DNA of 12,413 nt from Clostridia bacterium (lineage in GTDB: Bacteria > Bacillota > Clostridia > Christensenellales > Borkfalkiaceae), in the NCBI GenBank assembly GCA_900771345.1, contig CAAGNQ010000050.1, positions 1 to 12,413 on the forward strand. The letters are read 5' to 3'. The notes beneath the pieces are model-generated. The model did not search any database, was not told the DNA's origin, and saw only the letters and a list, made by a program, of their open reading frames with translations. Below are positions 5,754 through 12,413 of the stretch, one piece after another (position 1 is the stretch's first letter; every line of letters begins with the position of its first letter). A program made the position numbers and the translations under genes.

Positions 5754-6179
5754 TTAATAATCTTCTAAATCACTATCAAACTTGTTTTTGTGAATAGTGC
5801 CTACGGGATGTTTTGGTGGAGCATAGATGGAAAAAAGTTTTAACGGACAAGATTGTTCGTTTATAATGTTGTGATATGTACCAGCGGGTATAACCACCGC
5901 ACACTCCACGTTGGCACAACCTTTAAAAATCACACTGTTTTTTGTTTTGCCTGTGTAAACTGATGCAATGCCGTATTCAATAACTAAAACTTGGTCGAGG
6001 TCATTATGAAGTTCTAATCCGATTTCTCCACCAGCGGGAATAGACATAGCCGTAATTTGTGAATATGTACCTGTCCAAATTTCTTTTCTAAAATAATCGT
6101 TAAAACACGTCAATTTTTTTATGTTAATAATGGGCGAAAAATTCTTTTCGCATTTACTACACCAATCGTTTTCAATCAT
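5754..6179 (-). CDS. Cupin domain protein (mannose-6-phosphate isomerase-like cupin)
   Basis: This is a 141-residue single-domain cupin. Motif 1 is G51-EIGLE56-L-H58, D62-Q63 and E68-Y-G70. Motif 2 is P98-A-G100-TYH103-NIIN. H58, E/D/Q and H103 would bind a divalent metal at the centre of the beta-barrel. The tail SIYAPPKHPVGTIHK is characteristic of the small cytoplasmic cupins often named as mannose-6-phosphate isomerase-like, although the true reaction is usually unknown. An N-terminal C7-x2-C10 is an unusual extra. AGGAGG on the - strand at 6187-6192, 7 bases upstream, sets the start. The gene appears monocistronic. Its upstream region overlaps repeat copy B, whose - strand reads TTGACA at 6258-6263, but no good -10 is found at the right distance. 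It is convergent with the membrane protein gene. Confidence 0.9.
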   Translation of the reverse strand: MIENDWCSKCEKNFSPIINIKKLTCFNDYFRKEIWTGTYSQITAMSIPAGGEIGLELHNDLDQVLVIEYGIASVYTGKTKNSVIFKGCANVECAVVIPAGTYHNIINEQSCPLKLFSIYAPPKHPVGTIHKNKFDSDLEDY

Positions 6180-6257
6180 TTATATTCCTCCTAAATAGTA
6201 AAATCTAATACTATATTGTATGTTAATAAAAACGTTTTAGTGAAAAAACAACGAGTA

Positions 6258-6305
6258 TGTCAAAACTCAATTAAGAGTTCAATGAGTGAAGCACATTCTC
6301 CGCCA
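6258..6305 (+). repeat. Repeat copy B with tRNA-Ser-3'-end-like tail
   Basis: This 48-base block is the direct-repeat partner of 3262-3310, about 3 kb away. It carries the hairpin AACTC (6264-6268)-AATTAA-GAGTT (6275-6279). An alternative pairing is ACTCA with TGAGT at 6283-6287. The block ends in TTCTCCGCCA. A terminator-like hairpin starts 6 bases later. With copy A it brackets the SDR, membrane protein and cupin genes. Confidence 0.75.
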
Positions 6306-6310
6306 ATCGT

Positions 6311-6345
6311 AACCTAATCCGATTTTAACGGGTTAGGTTATTTCT
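6311..6345 (+). terminator. Terminator-like hairpin after repeat copy B
   Basis: AACCTAATCCG (6311-6321) pairs with CGGGTTAGGTT (6329-6339), one wobble, around the loop ATTTTAA. A T-rich but interrupted tail follows. It stands in the same relative place as the terminators after copy A and after the remnant ending at 5707. Confidence 0.6.
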
Positions 6346-6385
6346 ATTTAAAACAATGGTAGTTTTACGTTTCACACGCTTCACC

Positions 6386-6422
6386 AAAAAAGGCTTAGGA
6401 TTATTTTTAAATCCTAAGCCTT
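6386..6422 (-). terminator. Terminator of the glycosyltransferase operon
   Basis: A perfect 13-bp stem (6390-6402 with 6410-6422) with a 7-base loop is followed, on the - strand, by a T-run (A-run 6386-6391 on the + strand). It lies about 50 bases beyond the stop of the last glycosyltransferase gene and marks the end of that operon. Confidence 0.85.
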
Positions 6423-6474
6423 ATAATTTAACTCTTTTTAATTAAAACAATCTAGTCTAAACCCAATATGACTC

Positions 6475-7458
6475 TTATTTTCTCTTTGACTTTATTTTCC
6501 ACAAGATTGACGTAATACGCAAAGTTAATCTTGGCATTTTATCCACAAGCCTTAAAAAACGTTTATCCCATTTTGAAAGATACGATTCATTTAAAAATGG
6601 CAAACATTCTCTCATATAACGCAAAATCTCTTTATATTCCACTGAATTTTGTTTTACGAGATAAAAAGGCATTGTTAAGAGGGCTGTTCTCGCCTGAAAA
6701 AGCGCTAAATATGCAAAATATTTTTCTATAACCTGCTTATCTTCTTTGGCAAGTTGCTTTAGTTCATAACAATTTTTAACAGAATCTACAAGCGACTTAC
6801 CAAACCCAGAATGCGAAATACTGCCCAGACGCTGATAATAATTATAGCCTGCAAAATCAATTTCCACGATTTCAAAATCTTCAAACAAAATTTTAGACAA
6901 GAAATAAAAATCTTCGTTTAGTCTGCCTTTTTCAAATCTTCTATCCTTATACAAGTCTGCCACAAACAACTTATCGCACACCGATTCGGACTTGATTTTC
7001 TTGCACATCCCCTCAATATATTCGGTGGAACTATATTTACTTTTAGCAAAAGTATTTTTTGATTGAGAATATAAAAGTTGATAGTCAGCACCAATAATAT
7101 TACTTCTTATATGTGCAATTTTTGCCTTTTCACTTTGTATAGTTTCAACCATTATTTTAATGGCATCTATCTCAAGGAAATCATCAGCATCAACGAAAGC
7201 CACGTACTCTCCACGCATTATATTAAGACCTGCGTTTCTAGCATCCGAAAGTCCTCCGTTTTGTTTATGAATAGCGCGAACTCTAGCGTCTTTACTAGCA
7301 TAACGGTCACAAATAGATAAAGAAGAATCAGTGGACCCGTCATCCACCAAAATAATCTCCAAATTCGTGTAACTTTGCGCTAAAAGGCTATCAACACACT
7401 TGTTTAAGTACCCTTCCATATTATATACGGGTACGATAATAGTTACTAGTTTGCTCAT
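6475..7458 (-). CDS. Glycosyltransferase family 2
   Basis: This 327-residue GT-A fold enzyme transfers a sugar from a nucleotide donor to a lipid-linked oligosaccharide at the inner face of the membrane. The N-terminus is TIIVPVYNMEGYL. D39-D40-G-S-T-D contributes to nucleotide binding, NGGLSDARNAGL (68-79) is the usual GT2 block, and D90-A-D92-D is the metal-binding D-x-D. The C-terminal half is variable, as expected for acceptor specificity, and ends in a lysine- and arginine-rich tail that may lie on the membrane. The start at 7458 is 4 bases after the preceding gene's stop, with only a weak GGA upstream, so translational coupling is likely. It is the last gene of the operon. Donor and acceptor cannot be named. 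Confidence 0.95.
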   Translation of the reverse strand: MSKLVTIIVPVYNMEGYLNKCVDSLLAQSYTNLEIILVDDGSTDSSLSICDRYASKDARVRAIHKQNGGLSDARNAGLNIMRGEYVAFVDADDFLEIDAIKIMVETIQSEKAKIAHIRSNIIGADYQLLYSQSKNTFAKSKYSSTEYIEGMCKKIKSESVCDKLFVADLYKDRRFEKGRLNEDFYFLSKILFEDFEIVEIDFAGYNYYQRLGSISHSGFGKSLVDSVKNCYELKQLAKEDKQVIEKYFAYLALFQARTALLTMPFYLVKQNSVEYKEILRYMRECLPFLNESYLSKWDKRFLRLVDKMPRLTLRITSILWKIKSKRK

Positions 7459-7462
7459 TTTA

Positions 7463-8641
7463 TTATTCCATGAATACTTTTTGTATTTTTTCCCAACCGT
7501 CTTTTACAGATTGCAAATTGATATTTGCCTGCAACTTTTTCCTATGCTCTATATCATTATGTAGTTCCAAAATTGCGTCGGAAAGATTTTTTGCGTCAAA
7601 ACCCGAAATAATAACGCCGTTTTCACCATTAGTTATCTGTTCACTTGCGCCTGCAAAATCAGTACAAACAATAAGTTTTTTTAGCGCTTTGGCTTCGCAC
7701 AAAGTAATAGGATAACCTTCGTGCCTTGAGGGTTGAACGTATAAATCAGACGTTTTCATATACGGATACGGGTTATTCTTTCTTCCCAGAATAATAAAGT
7801 TATCTTGAAGTTTTTTCTCGCAAACAGCTTTTTGCATATCAGCCTCATCCTTGCCGTATCCGATTGCATACCAAGAAATTTGAGCCCCTTGCTCTTTTAA
7901 GAGTTGGCAAGCGTCAATAGCAATATCAAAGCCTTTTTGTTCCACAAACCTACCAACGGTTACTATCTTAAAACGCTTGTCATTAATAAAACTTGGGTCC
8001 ACTTGGGAAATATCGTCTGCCAAACGCTTAATATTTTCCTCGTCAACAACGTTGTGAACTGTTTGAGTCTTTTGAGCATATTTTGGGCATTTATTAATAA
8101 ATTCATTTGAAACTCTTTCTGATACGCCAATAATTTTATCATAAGACGCCAACCATTTATCATACTTATCTATCGCAAAACCCGTAGTCGTAAAATCGTT
8201 ATGAATCCACGCAATTTTATTTTTTGCTTTAACTTTATCAGCAACGTATCTAAGCGTTATTGGAGAATGCATATGATAGCATACTGCAAAATCATACTCC
8301 CCTTCTATTTGAGGGATTTTCTCAATGTTAATGCAGGCAGGGGTAGCGCTAATGCTTAAGGCTTTTTTAATTGCTAGCCCCATTGCTGAAAAAATTTGCC
8401 CCTTTTTAACGCGCGCTTTGATTAAATTAGGCAAACTAGAAAAATAATACTGCTTGTCTAAATTTAAATTAATAATTTTTACGCCTTTTGGGATTTTATT
8501 AACAATTTGCTCGTCTTGTTCATAAAAAAGCAATAGACTCAATTCATATTCAGTTTGGTCGAAACGCTTTAAAACGGTTATCAGTTCGGTTTCCACTCCA
8601 CCAAAAACCATCGTTTGCAAACAAAAAAGTATTTTTTTCAT
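7463..8641 (-). CDS. Glycosyltransferase family 4 (GT-B)
   Basis: This 392-residue, two-domain GT-B enzyme belongs to the retaining family common in capsule and exopolysaccharide loci. The acceptor-side N-terminus has the GGVETEL loop (14-20). The C-terminal donor domain starts near TVGRFVEQKGFD (228-239), with NPYPYMKTSDLYVQPS (290-305) and E308-GYPITLC-E316, the E-x7-E motif that contacts the nucleotide sugar. AAAGGAA in the 9-base gap after the previous gene serves as ribosome binding site for the ATG at 8641. It is clearly paralogous to the next gene upstream (shared WIH, NPYPYM, YVQPS and EGYP blocks). This suggests an old tandem duplication followed by divergence in donor or acceptor. 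Confidence 0.95.
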   Translation of the reverse strand: MKKILFCLQTMVFGGVETELITVLKRFDQTEYELSLLLFYEQDEQIVNKIPKGVKIINLNLDKQYYFSSLPNLIKARVKKGQIFSAMGLAIKKALSISATPACINIEKIPQIEGEYDFAVCYHMHSPITLRYVADKVKAKNKIAWIHNDFTTTGFAIDKYDKWLASYDKIIGVSERVSNEFINKCPKYAQKTQTVHNVVDEENIKRLADDISQVDPSFINDKRFKIVTVGRFVEQKGFDIAIDACQLLKEQGAQISWYAIGYGKDEADMQKAVCEKKLQDNFIILGRKNNPYPYMKTSDLYVQPSRHEGYPITLCEAKALKKLIVCTDFAGASEQITNGENGVIISGFDAKNLSDAILELHNDIEHRKKLQANINLQSVKDGWEKIQKVFME

Positions 8642-8650
8642 AATTTCCTT

Positions 8651-9835
8651 TTACTTATCGAAAACTTCAAAAAGTTTTTTAAGTTCATTATTATTCGAAA
8701 AATCCCGTTCTTTAAGATTATTTTTTATTTTCTCTTGCAATCCTTTATCGTTTATTGCAAGTTCTATCTTTTGCGCTATAGACTCAGGATTAGGCTGTGC
8801 AAACAAAATATCCTCCCCGTTTTTTAAGTGTTCCCTTGCACCACCAACGTCTGTCGCAATAATGACATTTTGTAAAATCGCCGTTTCTAAAATGGCAAGA
8901 GGATATCCTTCTGTATACGACGGTTGCACGTAAAAATCACATGCGCACATGTATGGATACGGGTTAATTTTGTTTCCTAGCAATGATATATTCTCTTCTA
9001 AATTTTCTTTTTTTATTATATCTTCTATGCGCTCTCTATCTGCGCCGTCCCCAACGATATACCAGTGAAGATTAAAATTCTTTTTTAAGAGAATTTTCAA
9101 TACTTTAGGTATCATATCCTGCCCCTTTTCAGGGCTAATTCTTCCTACCGTCACCAAATTAATTTGTTGACTTAAAAATTCAATGTCTTTTACTTCTTGG
9201 GATTTTTTCTTAATCTCTTCAATATCAAAATGGTTATAATATATCACTGCTTTTTCGACAAGCGTAGAAAAATCTGATAAAAATTGTTTTCTTGTAGCAT
9301 CGGAAACGCAAAAGATATAATCAAATTTTTGATAAACTTTCTCTGCGTCTTTTTTATCTGATTTAGTAAACGGATGATCGCCATGTATCCAAGCAAGTTT
9401 CTTTTTTGCCTTTATTTGATATAAGGTTTTATTCATTTGCGAGATATTCATCCCGTGATATGCTATTGCGCAATCAAAATAGTCTTCTAATAAAAGTGGT
9501 TTTTCTTTTGCTATTAAAGTGGACGCCTTTATCCATTTCTTTGTAAATTTTGAATGCCAGTAATAGCGAATAGCAGTCCAAAAATATTTCCAATATTTTT
9601 TTTCTCTTAATAACCTTCTAAACGTTGATGACACTCTTTCGCTAGGAATTATCTTTACCTCTACTCTGTCAGGGATTTTAGAAGTCAATTCACCTTTATC
9701 GGTTGCTAAAATAAGCGTTATCTCGCTTTCTTCCGATAACGCCTTTAAAAATGAAATGCACGCAACGGGAATTCCACCCACGCTCAAATCGTCTAATACA
9801 ATGGCTATTTTTGGCTTACGTTTTGTCATTTCCAT
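8651..9835 (-). CDS. Glycosyltransferase family 4 (GT-B), paralogue of neighbour
   Basis: This is a 394-residue GT4 enzyme. The N-terminal glycine loop is VGGIPVACISF (19-29). The donor domain begins at LVTVGRISPEKGQD (227-240) and includes NPYPYMCACDFYVQPS (291-306) and E309-GYPLAIL-E317 (E-x7-E). The start is ambiguous between ATG 9835 and ATG 9829. Neither has a good Shine-Dalgarno sequence: the nearest AAGGA is about 16 bases upstream, inside the end of the acetyltransferase gene. Initiation therefore probably depends on coupling to that gene, whose stop is only 4 bases away. If the acetyltransferase frameshift is real, translation of this gene could also fall. It is inferred to add one sugar to the same polysaccharide repeat unit. 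Confidence 0.95.
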   Translation of the reverse strand: MEMTKRKPKIAIVLDDLSVGGIPVACISFLKALSEESEITLILATDKGELTSKIPDRVEVKIIPSERVSSTFRRLLREKKYWKYFWTAIRYYWHSKFTKKWIKASTLIAKEKPLLLEDYFDCAIAYHGMNISQMNKTLYQIKAKKKLAWIHGDHPFTKSDKKDAEKVYQKFDYIFCVSDATRKQFLSDFSTLVEKAVIYYNHFDIEEIKKKSQEVKDIEFLSQQINLVTVGRISPEKGQDMIPKVLKILLKKNFNLHWYIVGDGADRERIEDIIKKENLEENISLLGNKINPYPYMCACDFYVQPSYTEGYPLAILETAILQNVIIATDVGGAREHLKNGEDILFAQPNPESIAQKIELAINDKGLQEKIKNNLKERDFSNNNELKKLFEVFDK

Positions 9836-9839
9836 ATAA

Positions 9840-10390
9840 TTATTTTATATATCCTTTGCCTTGTTCGATAAATGCTTTTATTATATCTTCTTCTCCCATA
9901 ATTTGAGATGGCACTAAATCAACAACTATTCCATCTTCCATCGCCTTTTTATTCCTTTCCACCAAATCTGTATACGAGCCTATAATTCGTGATGGGTTAC
10001 CTACGACAACACAATTATCAGGGATATCCTTTGCTACTACGCTCCCTGCACCTATAACAACGTTGTTTCCGATAACAACGTTAGGTAGAATTATACTTCC
10101 CCAGCCAACAAAAACGTCATTCCCGATATGCACTTTTCCTACGCGTGTATATCCAGTTGTTTTAAAAAGACAGGCGTCATGAGTCAATAGTTTTACACCA
10201 GTGAGAGTAACGTTATTGCCTATCTTAATTAAATAAGGCTCGCCCATATCTATATTTGAAGATAAAATATGAACGTTTTCACCAACAACTCCACCACCCT
10301 TTCTAATCTTCTGGCAAAGGTAATCGGAAATTTCTTGTTCGGTCGCTTTTTTCTCGTTAATTTTCTTAAAAGTTTTTTAAAGAATTTCAT
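9840..10390 (-). CDS. Hexapeptide-repeat (LbH) O-acetyltransferase, frameshifted near N-terminus
   Basis: The translatable body is a left-handed beta-helix acetyltransferase of the serine/maltose O-acetyltransferase type: IGNNV, IGNDVFVGWGSIILPNV, IGNNVVIGAGSVVAKDIP and VVGNPSRII. H in LLTHDA is the likely catalytic histidine. It would acetylate a sugar of the polysaccharide using acetyl-CoA. The ATG at 10247 is not the real start: it has no ribosome binding site, and the frame upstream continues with family-like sequence (EISDYLCQKIRKGGG, GENVHIL). The well-placed start is ATG 10390, with AGGGAAG upstream, coding MKFFKKLLRKLTRKK. The two parts join only by a -1 shift at A AAA AAG (10352-10346). 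The unshifted frame stops at 10250. The joined product is 183 residues, a normal length. The shift may be a mutation, an assembly error in a homopolymer, or programmed frameshifting. Confidence 0.85.
10346..10352 (-). other. A AAA AAG slippery heptamer at the frameshift
   Basis: In the frame set by ATG 10390 the - strand reads AGA AAA AAG CGA, an exact -1 slippery heptamer (A AAA AAG, as in E. coli dnaX). Slipping back one base puts the ribosome on GCG ACC GAA, the acetyltransferase frame. I see no strong downstream hairpin or upstream Shine-Dalgarno-like stimulator. Confidence 0.6.
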
Positions 10391-10407
10391 TTTACTTCCC
10401 TAATCTA

Positions 10408-11358
10408 TTATTTATGCTTTTTCATTTCCTGCTTAGCCGAGCGTTTCATAGTACCCCCACGTTTAACTATCCAGCGAATACAATCCATAAAACTTTGAAT
10501 AAAAACTTCAAATCTAAGCCTAAAACCCGTCGTCTTTAAGCATTTGGCTATTTCTTTTAATGGCAAATTTTTTTTCATATAAAGGTAGAAAACATATACT
10601 TGCATAGTGTTATGATACCACCCTTTGAAACCTTTCTCCCCGTAATGATAATCTTGCCAAATCGCTAAGCCCCATTGTTTTGGATATTTGGCATACATTG
10701 AATATCCACCTGCAGTCAATCCGTCGTCTAGATATTCGCAATATTGAACGGGTTTATTAAAATAGCGAATTTTATACCCGTCAAAAGACATTTTGTTCCA
10801 AACAAGTCTTTCAGTAGCAAACTTCTCTCCCTCAAATTCAGGGAATGGATATTTTTTTAAGAGTTCGGTATAATACACTTCTCCCTTATCACCACAAATG
10901 CCATATTTTGTTCTTTGCATATAGGATGCGTCAACGTATTCACCCGTGAAGGTCTTTCCAATAATGTTTTCGTCTTTTGTAATCTTAAGTCCAGATACGC
11001 CGATAAACTCGTTGCGCACTTCTAATGGAATAGATTTTTCGGCTTGGTCAATTAAATATAATGAATTATCGGTTAGCCAATCATCAGAGTCTAACAAAAA
11101 TGTAAGTTCGCCTTTTGCGTATGGCATTCCACGGTTAATTGCCCTATGTTTACCACCGTTTTCCGTTTTGATATATCTAATTTCAAAAAAAGGTTTTTGG
11201 CTAATAAAACTCTGCACAAGAGCCTCGGTATTATCAGTAGAGCCGTCGTCAACAACTAGCCATTCAAAGTCTTGAAAACTTTGCTTTTTTAACGACTCGA
11301 ATAGTCGCCCAAGAGTATGAGCCCTATTATATGCAGGCGTAAATATAGTAAATCTCAT
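10408..11358 (-). CDS. Glycosyltransferase family 2
   Basis: This is a 316-residue GT2 enzyme: FTIFTPAYNRAHTLGRL at 3-19, V36-D37-D38-G-S-T-D for nucleotide binding, NGGKHRAINRGM (67-78), and D90-S-D92-D as the metal site. The C-terminal part has YCEYLDDGLTAGG (about 206-218), followed by aromatic-rich segments and a basic tail, a layout seen in capsular glycosyltransferases. Its start is 1 base after the stop of the GT32 gene, with AAGAAG as a weak ribosome binding site, so the two are translationally coupled. The same YL-DGL signature recurs in the partial gene at the right edge, so two related GT2 enzymes flank the GT32 gene. Confidence 0.95.
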   Translation of the reverse strand: MRFTIFTPAYNRAHTLGRLFESLKKQSFQDFEWLVVDDGSTDNTEALVQSFISQKPFFEIRYIKTENGGKHRAINRGMPYAKGELTFLLDSDDWLTDNSLYLIDQAEKSIPLEVRNEFIGVSGLKITKDENIIGKTFTGEYVDASYMQRTKYGICGDKGEVYYTELLKKYPFPEFEGEKFATERLVWNKMSFDGYKIRYFNKPVQYCEYLDDGLTAGGYSMYAKYPKQWGLAIWQDYHYGEKGFKGWYHNTMQVYVFYLYMKKNLPLKEIAKCLKTTGFRLRFEVFIQSFMDCIRWIVKRGGTMKRSAKQEMKKHK

Positions 11359-11359
11359 C

Positions 11360-12133
11360 TTATTTCTTCTTTAATCTATTTTTTAATCTTTGATATCTAT
11401 CTTCCCCCAATATTTTTTTTAAAACATTGTTGGGGAAATAACGGATTTTATCCCATCTATATTTTCTTCTAGATTTTCTTAATTTATGCTTCTCTTCATC
11501 GGAGAACCAAGATGCGTCATATTGATGAATAGAATATGTGTTTTTTGTAATTTTTGTTATACCCGTATCAAAATCTTTTGGTGCAAAATACTCTTTTGGA
11601 TATAATATCATATCTTCTATGTTTTGAATTTTATTTTCCCCTAAAACAACTCCTTTTTCCAAAAAAAATTGCGTTGTAATTACAGGACTGGGAATTTTAT
11701 TCAAGTTACCACTTTTATCAATAAACGACAACTTTTTATATATTTTCAAATGCTCGTATATCAATTTGTTTTTTGCTTCTGCACCAAAACCAAGTCCTAA
11801 AGCAATATTATTTTCACCTTCAAAACCCGCAAAAGCTTTATGTGATAACAATGGGTTTAAATTTTTAATCACTTGAACATCCGTATCTAGATAAATGCCC
11901 CCATGTTCGTAAACAATCCATAAACGAAAATAATCAGGCACAAATCCCCACGCCTTGGACTCATAGGCTTGCTTTACAAAAACGGGAGCAGAATCAAAAT
12001 CCAAATTCGTTTCATTCCATTCTTTAATCTCGTAATCAGGACAATATTTTTTCCAACTTTCAATGCATTTCAAAACACTTTTGGGTTTTTCAGCGCCACC
12101 CAACCAACAATAATGAATTATTTTAGGAATCAT
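11360..12133 (-). CDS. Glycosyltransferase family 32 (capsular polysaccharide type)
   Basis: This 257-residue enzyme has the GT32 layout: MIPKIIHYCWLGG at the N-terminus, IESWKKYCPDYEIKEWNE (24-41), then FVPDYFRLWIVYEHGGIYLDTDV (64-86), where D83-T-D85 is the metal- and donor-binding D-x-D. The conserved Y-EHGG-YLD block is the hallmark of the Gly_transf_sug family of polysaccharide glycosyltransferases. The last 35 residues are strongly basic and may anchor it to the membrane surface. GAGGG, 6 bases before ATG 12133, gives a clear start. It is 12 bases from the preceding gene and 1 base from the following GT2 gene, so it lies inside the operon. The sugar transferred is unknown. Confidence 0.93.
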   Translation of the reverse strand: MIPKIIHYCWLGGAEKPKSVLKCIESWKKYCPDYEIKEWNETNLDFDSAPVFVKQAYESKAWGFVPDYFRLWIVYEHGGIYLDTDVQVIKNLNPLLSHKAFAGFEGENNIALGLGFGAEAKNKLIYEHLKIYKKLSFIDKSGNLNKIPSPVITTQFFLEKGVVLGENKIQNIEDMILYPKEYFAPKDFDTGITKITKNTYSIHQYDASWFSDEEKHKLRKSRRKYRWDKIRYFPNNVLKKILGEDRYQRLKNRLKKK

Positions 12134-12145
12134 AATTCGCCCTCG

Positions 12146-12413
12146 TTATCTATATATTATATAAAAAAGTCTCATTATAAAGAATTTTGTATGTAACATA
12201 AAACGACTCATTTTCAGATTTTTAGCTATTTGAGAAGTCTTAATCCTTCCAACAAACTGATTGTAATAGTCCCTTCTCATTTCCCATTTTTTAAGACCTT
12301 TCGCTTTCCCATATTCAATAGATTGTGTTATCAATAGCGCATAACCCTTTGGCGAATTCTGAAAGTGTATAGAGCAATTCGTAGATAATCCATCTTGCAA
12401 ATAATCGCAAATA
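12146..12413 (-). CDS. Glycosyltransferase family 2, C-terminal part (5' end beyond window)
   Basis: The frame is open to the right edge and reads ICDYLQDGLSTN at its start. This aligns with YCEYLDDGLTAG in the GT2 enzyme encoded at 10408-11358, so it is the C-terminal ~88 residues of a second GT2 enzyme. The TTG at 12400 lies inside this conserved block and is not a start. The tail is basic and hydrophobic (FMLHTKFFIMRLFYIIYR), consistent with membrane association. It precedes the GT32 gene by 12 bases in the same operon. The catalytic domain is outside the window, so the family call rests on the paralogous C-terminus. Confidence 0.8.
   Translation of the reverse strand, partial: ICDYLQDGLSTNCSIHFQNSPKGYALLITQSIEYGKAKGLKKWEMRRDYYNQFVGRIKTSQIAKNLKMSRFMLHTKFFIMRLFYIIYR

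Noticed and set aside
10250..10390. Separate small gene from ATG 10390 to the stop at 10250
   Set aside because: Beyond the first 15 codons it has no sensible sequence, while the -1 frame carries conserved acetyltransferase sequence.
12146..12400. TTG at 12400 as the start of a small protein
   Set aside because: It lies within a block conserved with the nearby GT2 enzyme and the frame continues to the window edge.
1..12413. CRISPR array, rRNA, transposase, integrase
   Set aside because: No regularly spaced repeats, no rRNA signatures and no recombinase-like protein were seen on either strand.

Overview
The window is AT-rich (roughly one third G+C by eye). It has strong AGGAGG-type ribosome binding sites, extended -10 promoters and many intrinsic terminators. 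This fits a low-GC Bacillota (Firmicutes) genome, plausibly a gut clostridial lineage; the exact taxon is not readable from the sequence. It looks like accessory DNA: a defence cluster, a 3-kb patchwork of small cargo genes between repeats, and the end of a surface-polysaccharide operon.

Region 1 (1-3212, + strand) holds three genes in a row: the C-terminal part of an AbiJ-like abortive-infection protein with a HEPN-type R-x6-H motif, an unrecognised 338-residue protein with a possible zinc site, and an AbiH-family protein. They are likely co-transcribed and may be one multi-gene anti-phage module.

Region 2 (about 3213-6470) holds an extended SDR (NAD-dependent epimerase/dehydratase type, - strand), a small membrane protein with a C-terminal zinc ribbon (+ strand) and a cupin protein (- strand). 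The membrane protein is preceded by a promoter-driven structured leader RNA ending in an intrinsic terminator. The intergenic DNA carries two copies of a ~49-nt repeat about 3 kb apart (3262-3310 and 6258-6305). Both end in CTCCGCCA, like a tRNA-Ser 3' end, and both are followed at once by a terminator. A third locus (5609-5707) keeps a tRNA-Ser-like acceptor helix with GCCA, again with a terminator. A fourth, shorter TCCGCCA tail lies at 4651-4657. I read these as relics of insertion at, or copying of, tRNA-Ser 3' ends, which is inference. A 20-codon zinc-ribbon remnant (3476-3538) is another sign of gene turnover.

Region 3 (6475-12413, - strand) is the 3' half of a tightly packed glycosyltransferase operon. 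In transcription order it reads: a partial GT2, GT32, GT2, a hexapeptide acetyltransferase with a -1 frameshift at A AAA AAG, GT4, GT4 and GT2, then a strong terminator at 6386-6422. Together these would build and acetylate a capsular or exopolysaccharide repeat unit at the cytoplasmic face of the membrane. The initiating sugar-phosphate transferase, flippase and polymerase are not in the window.
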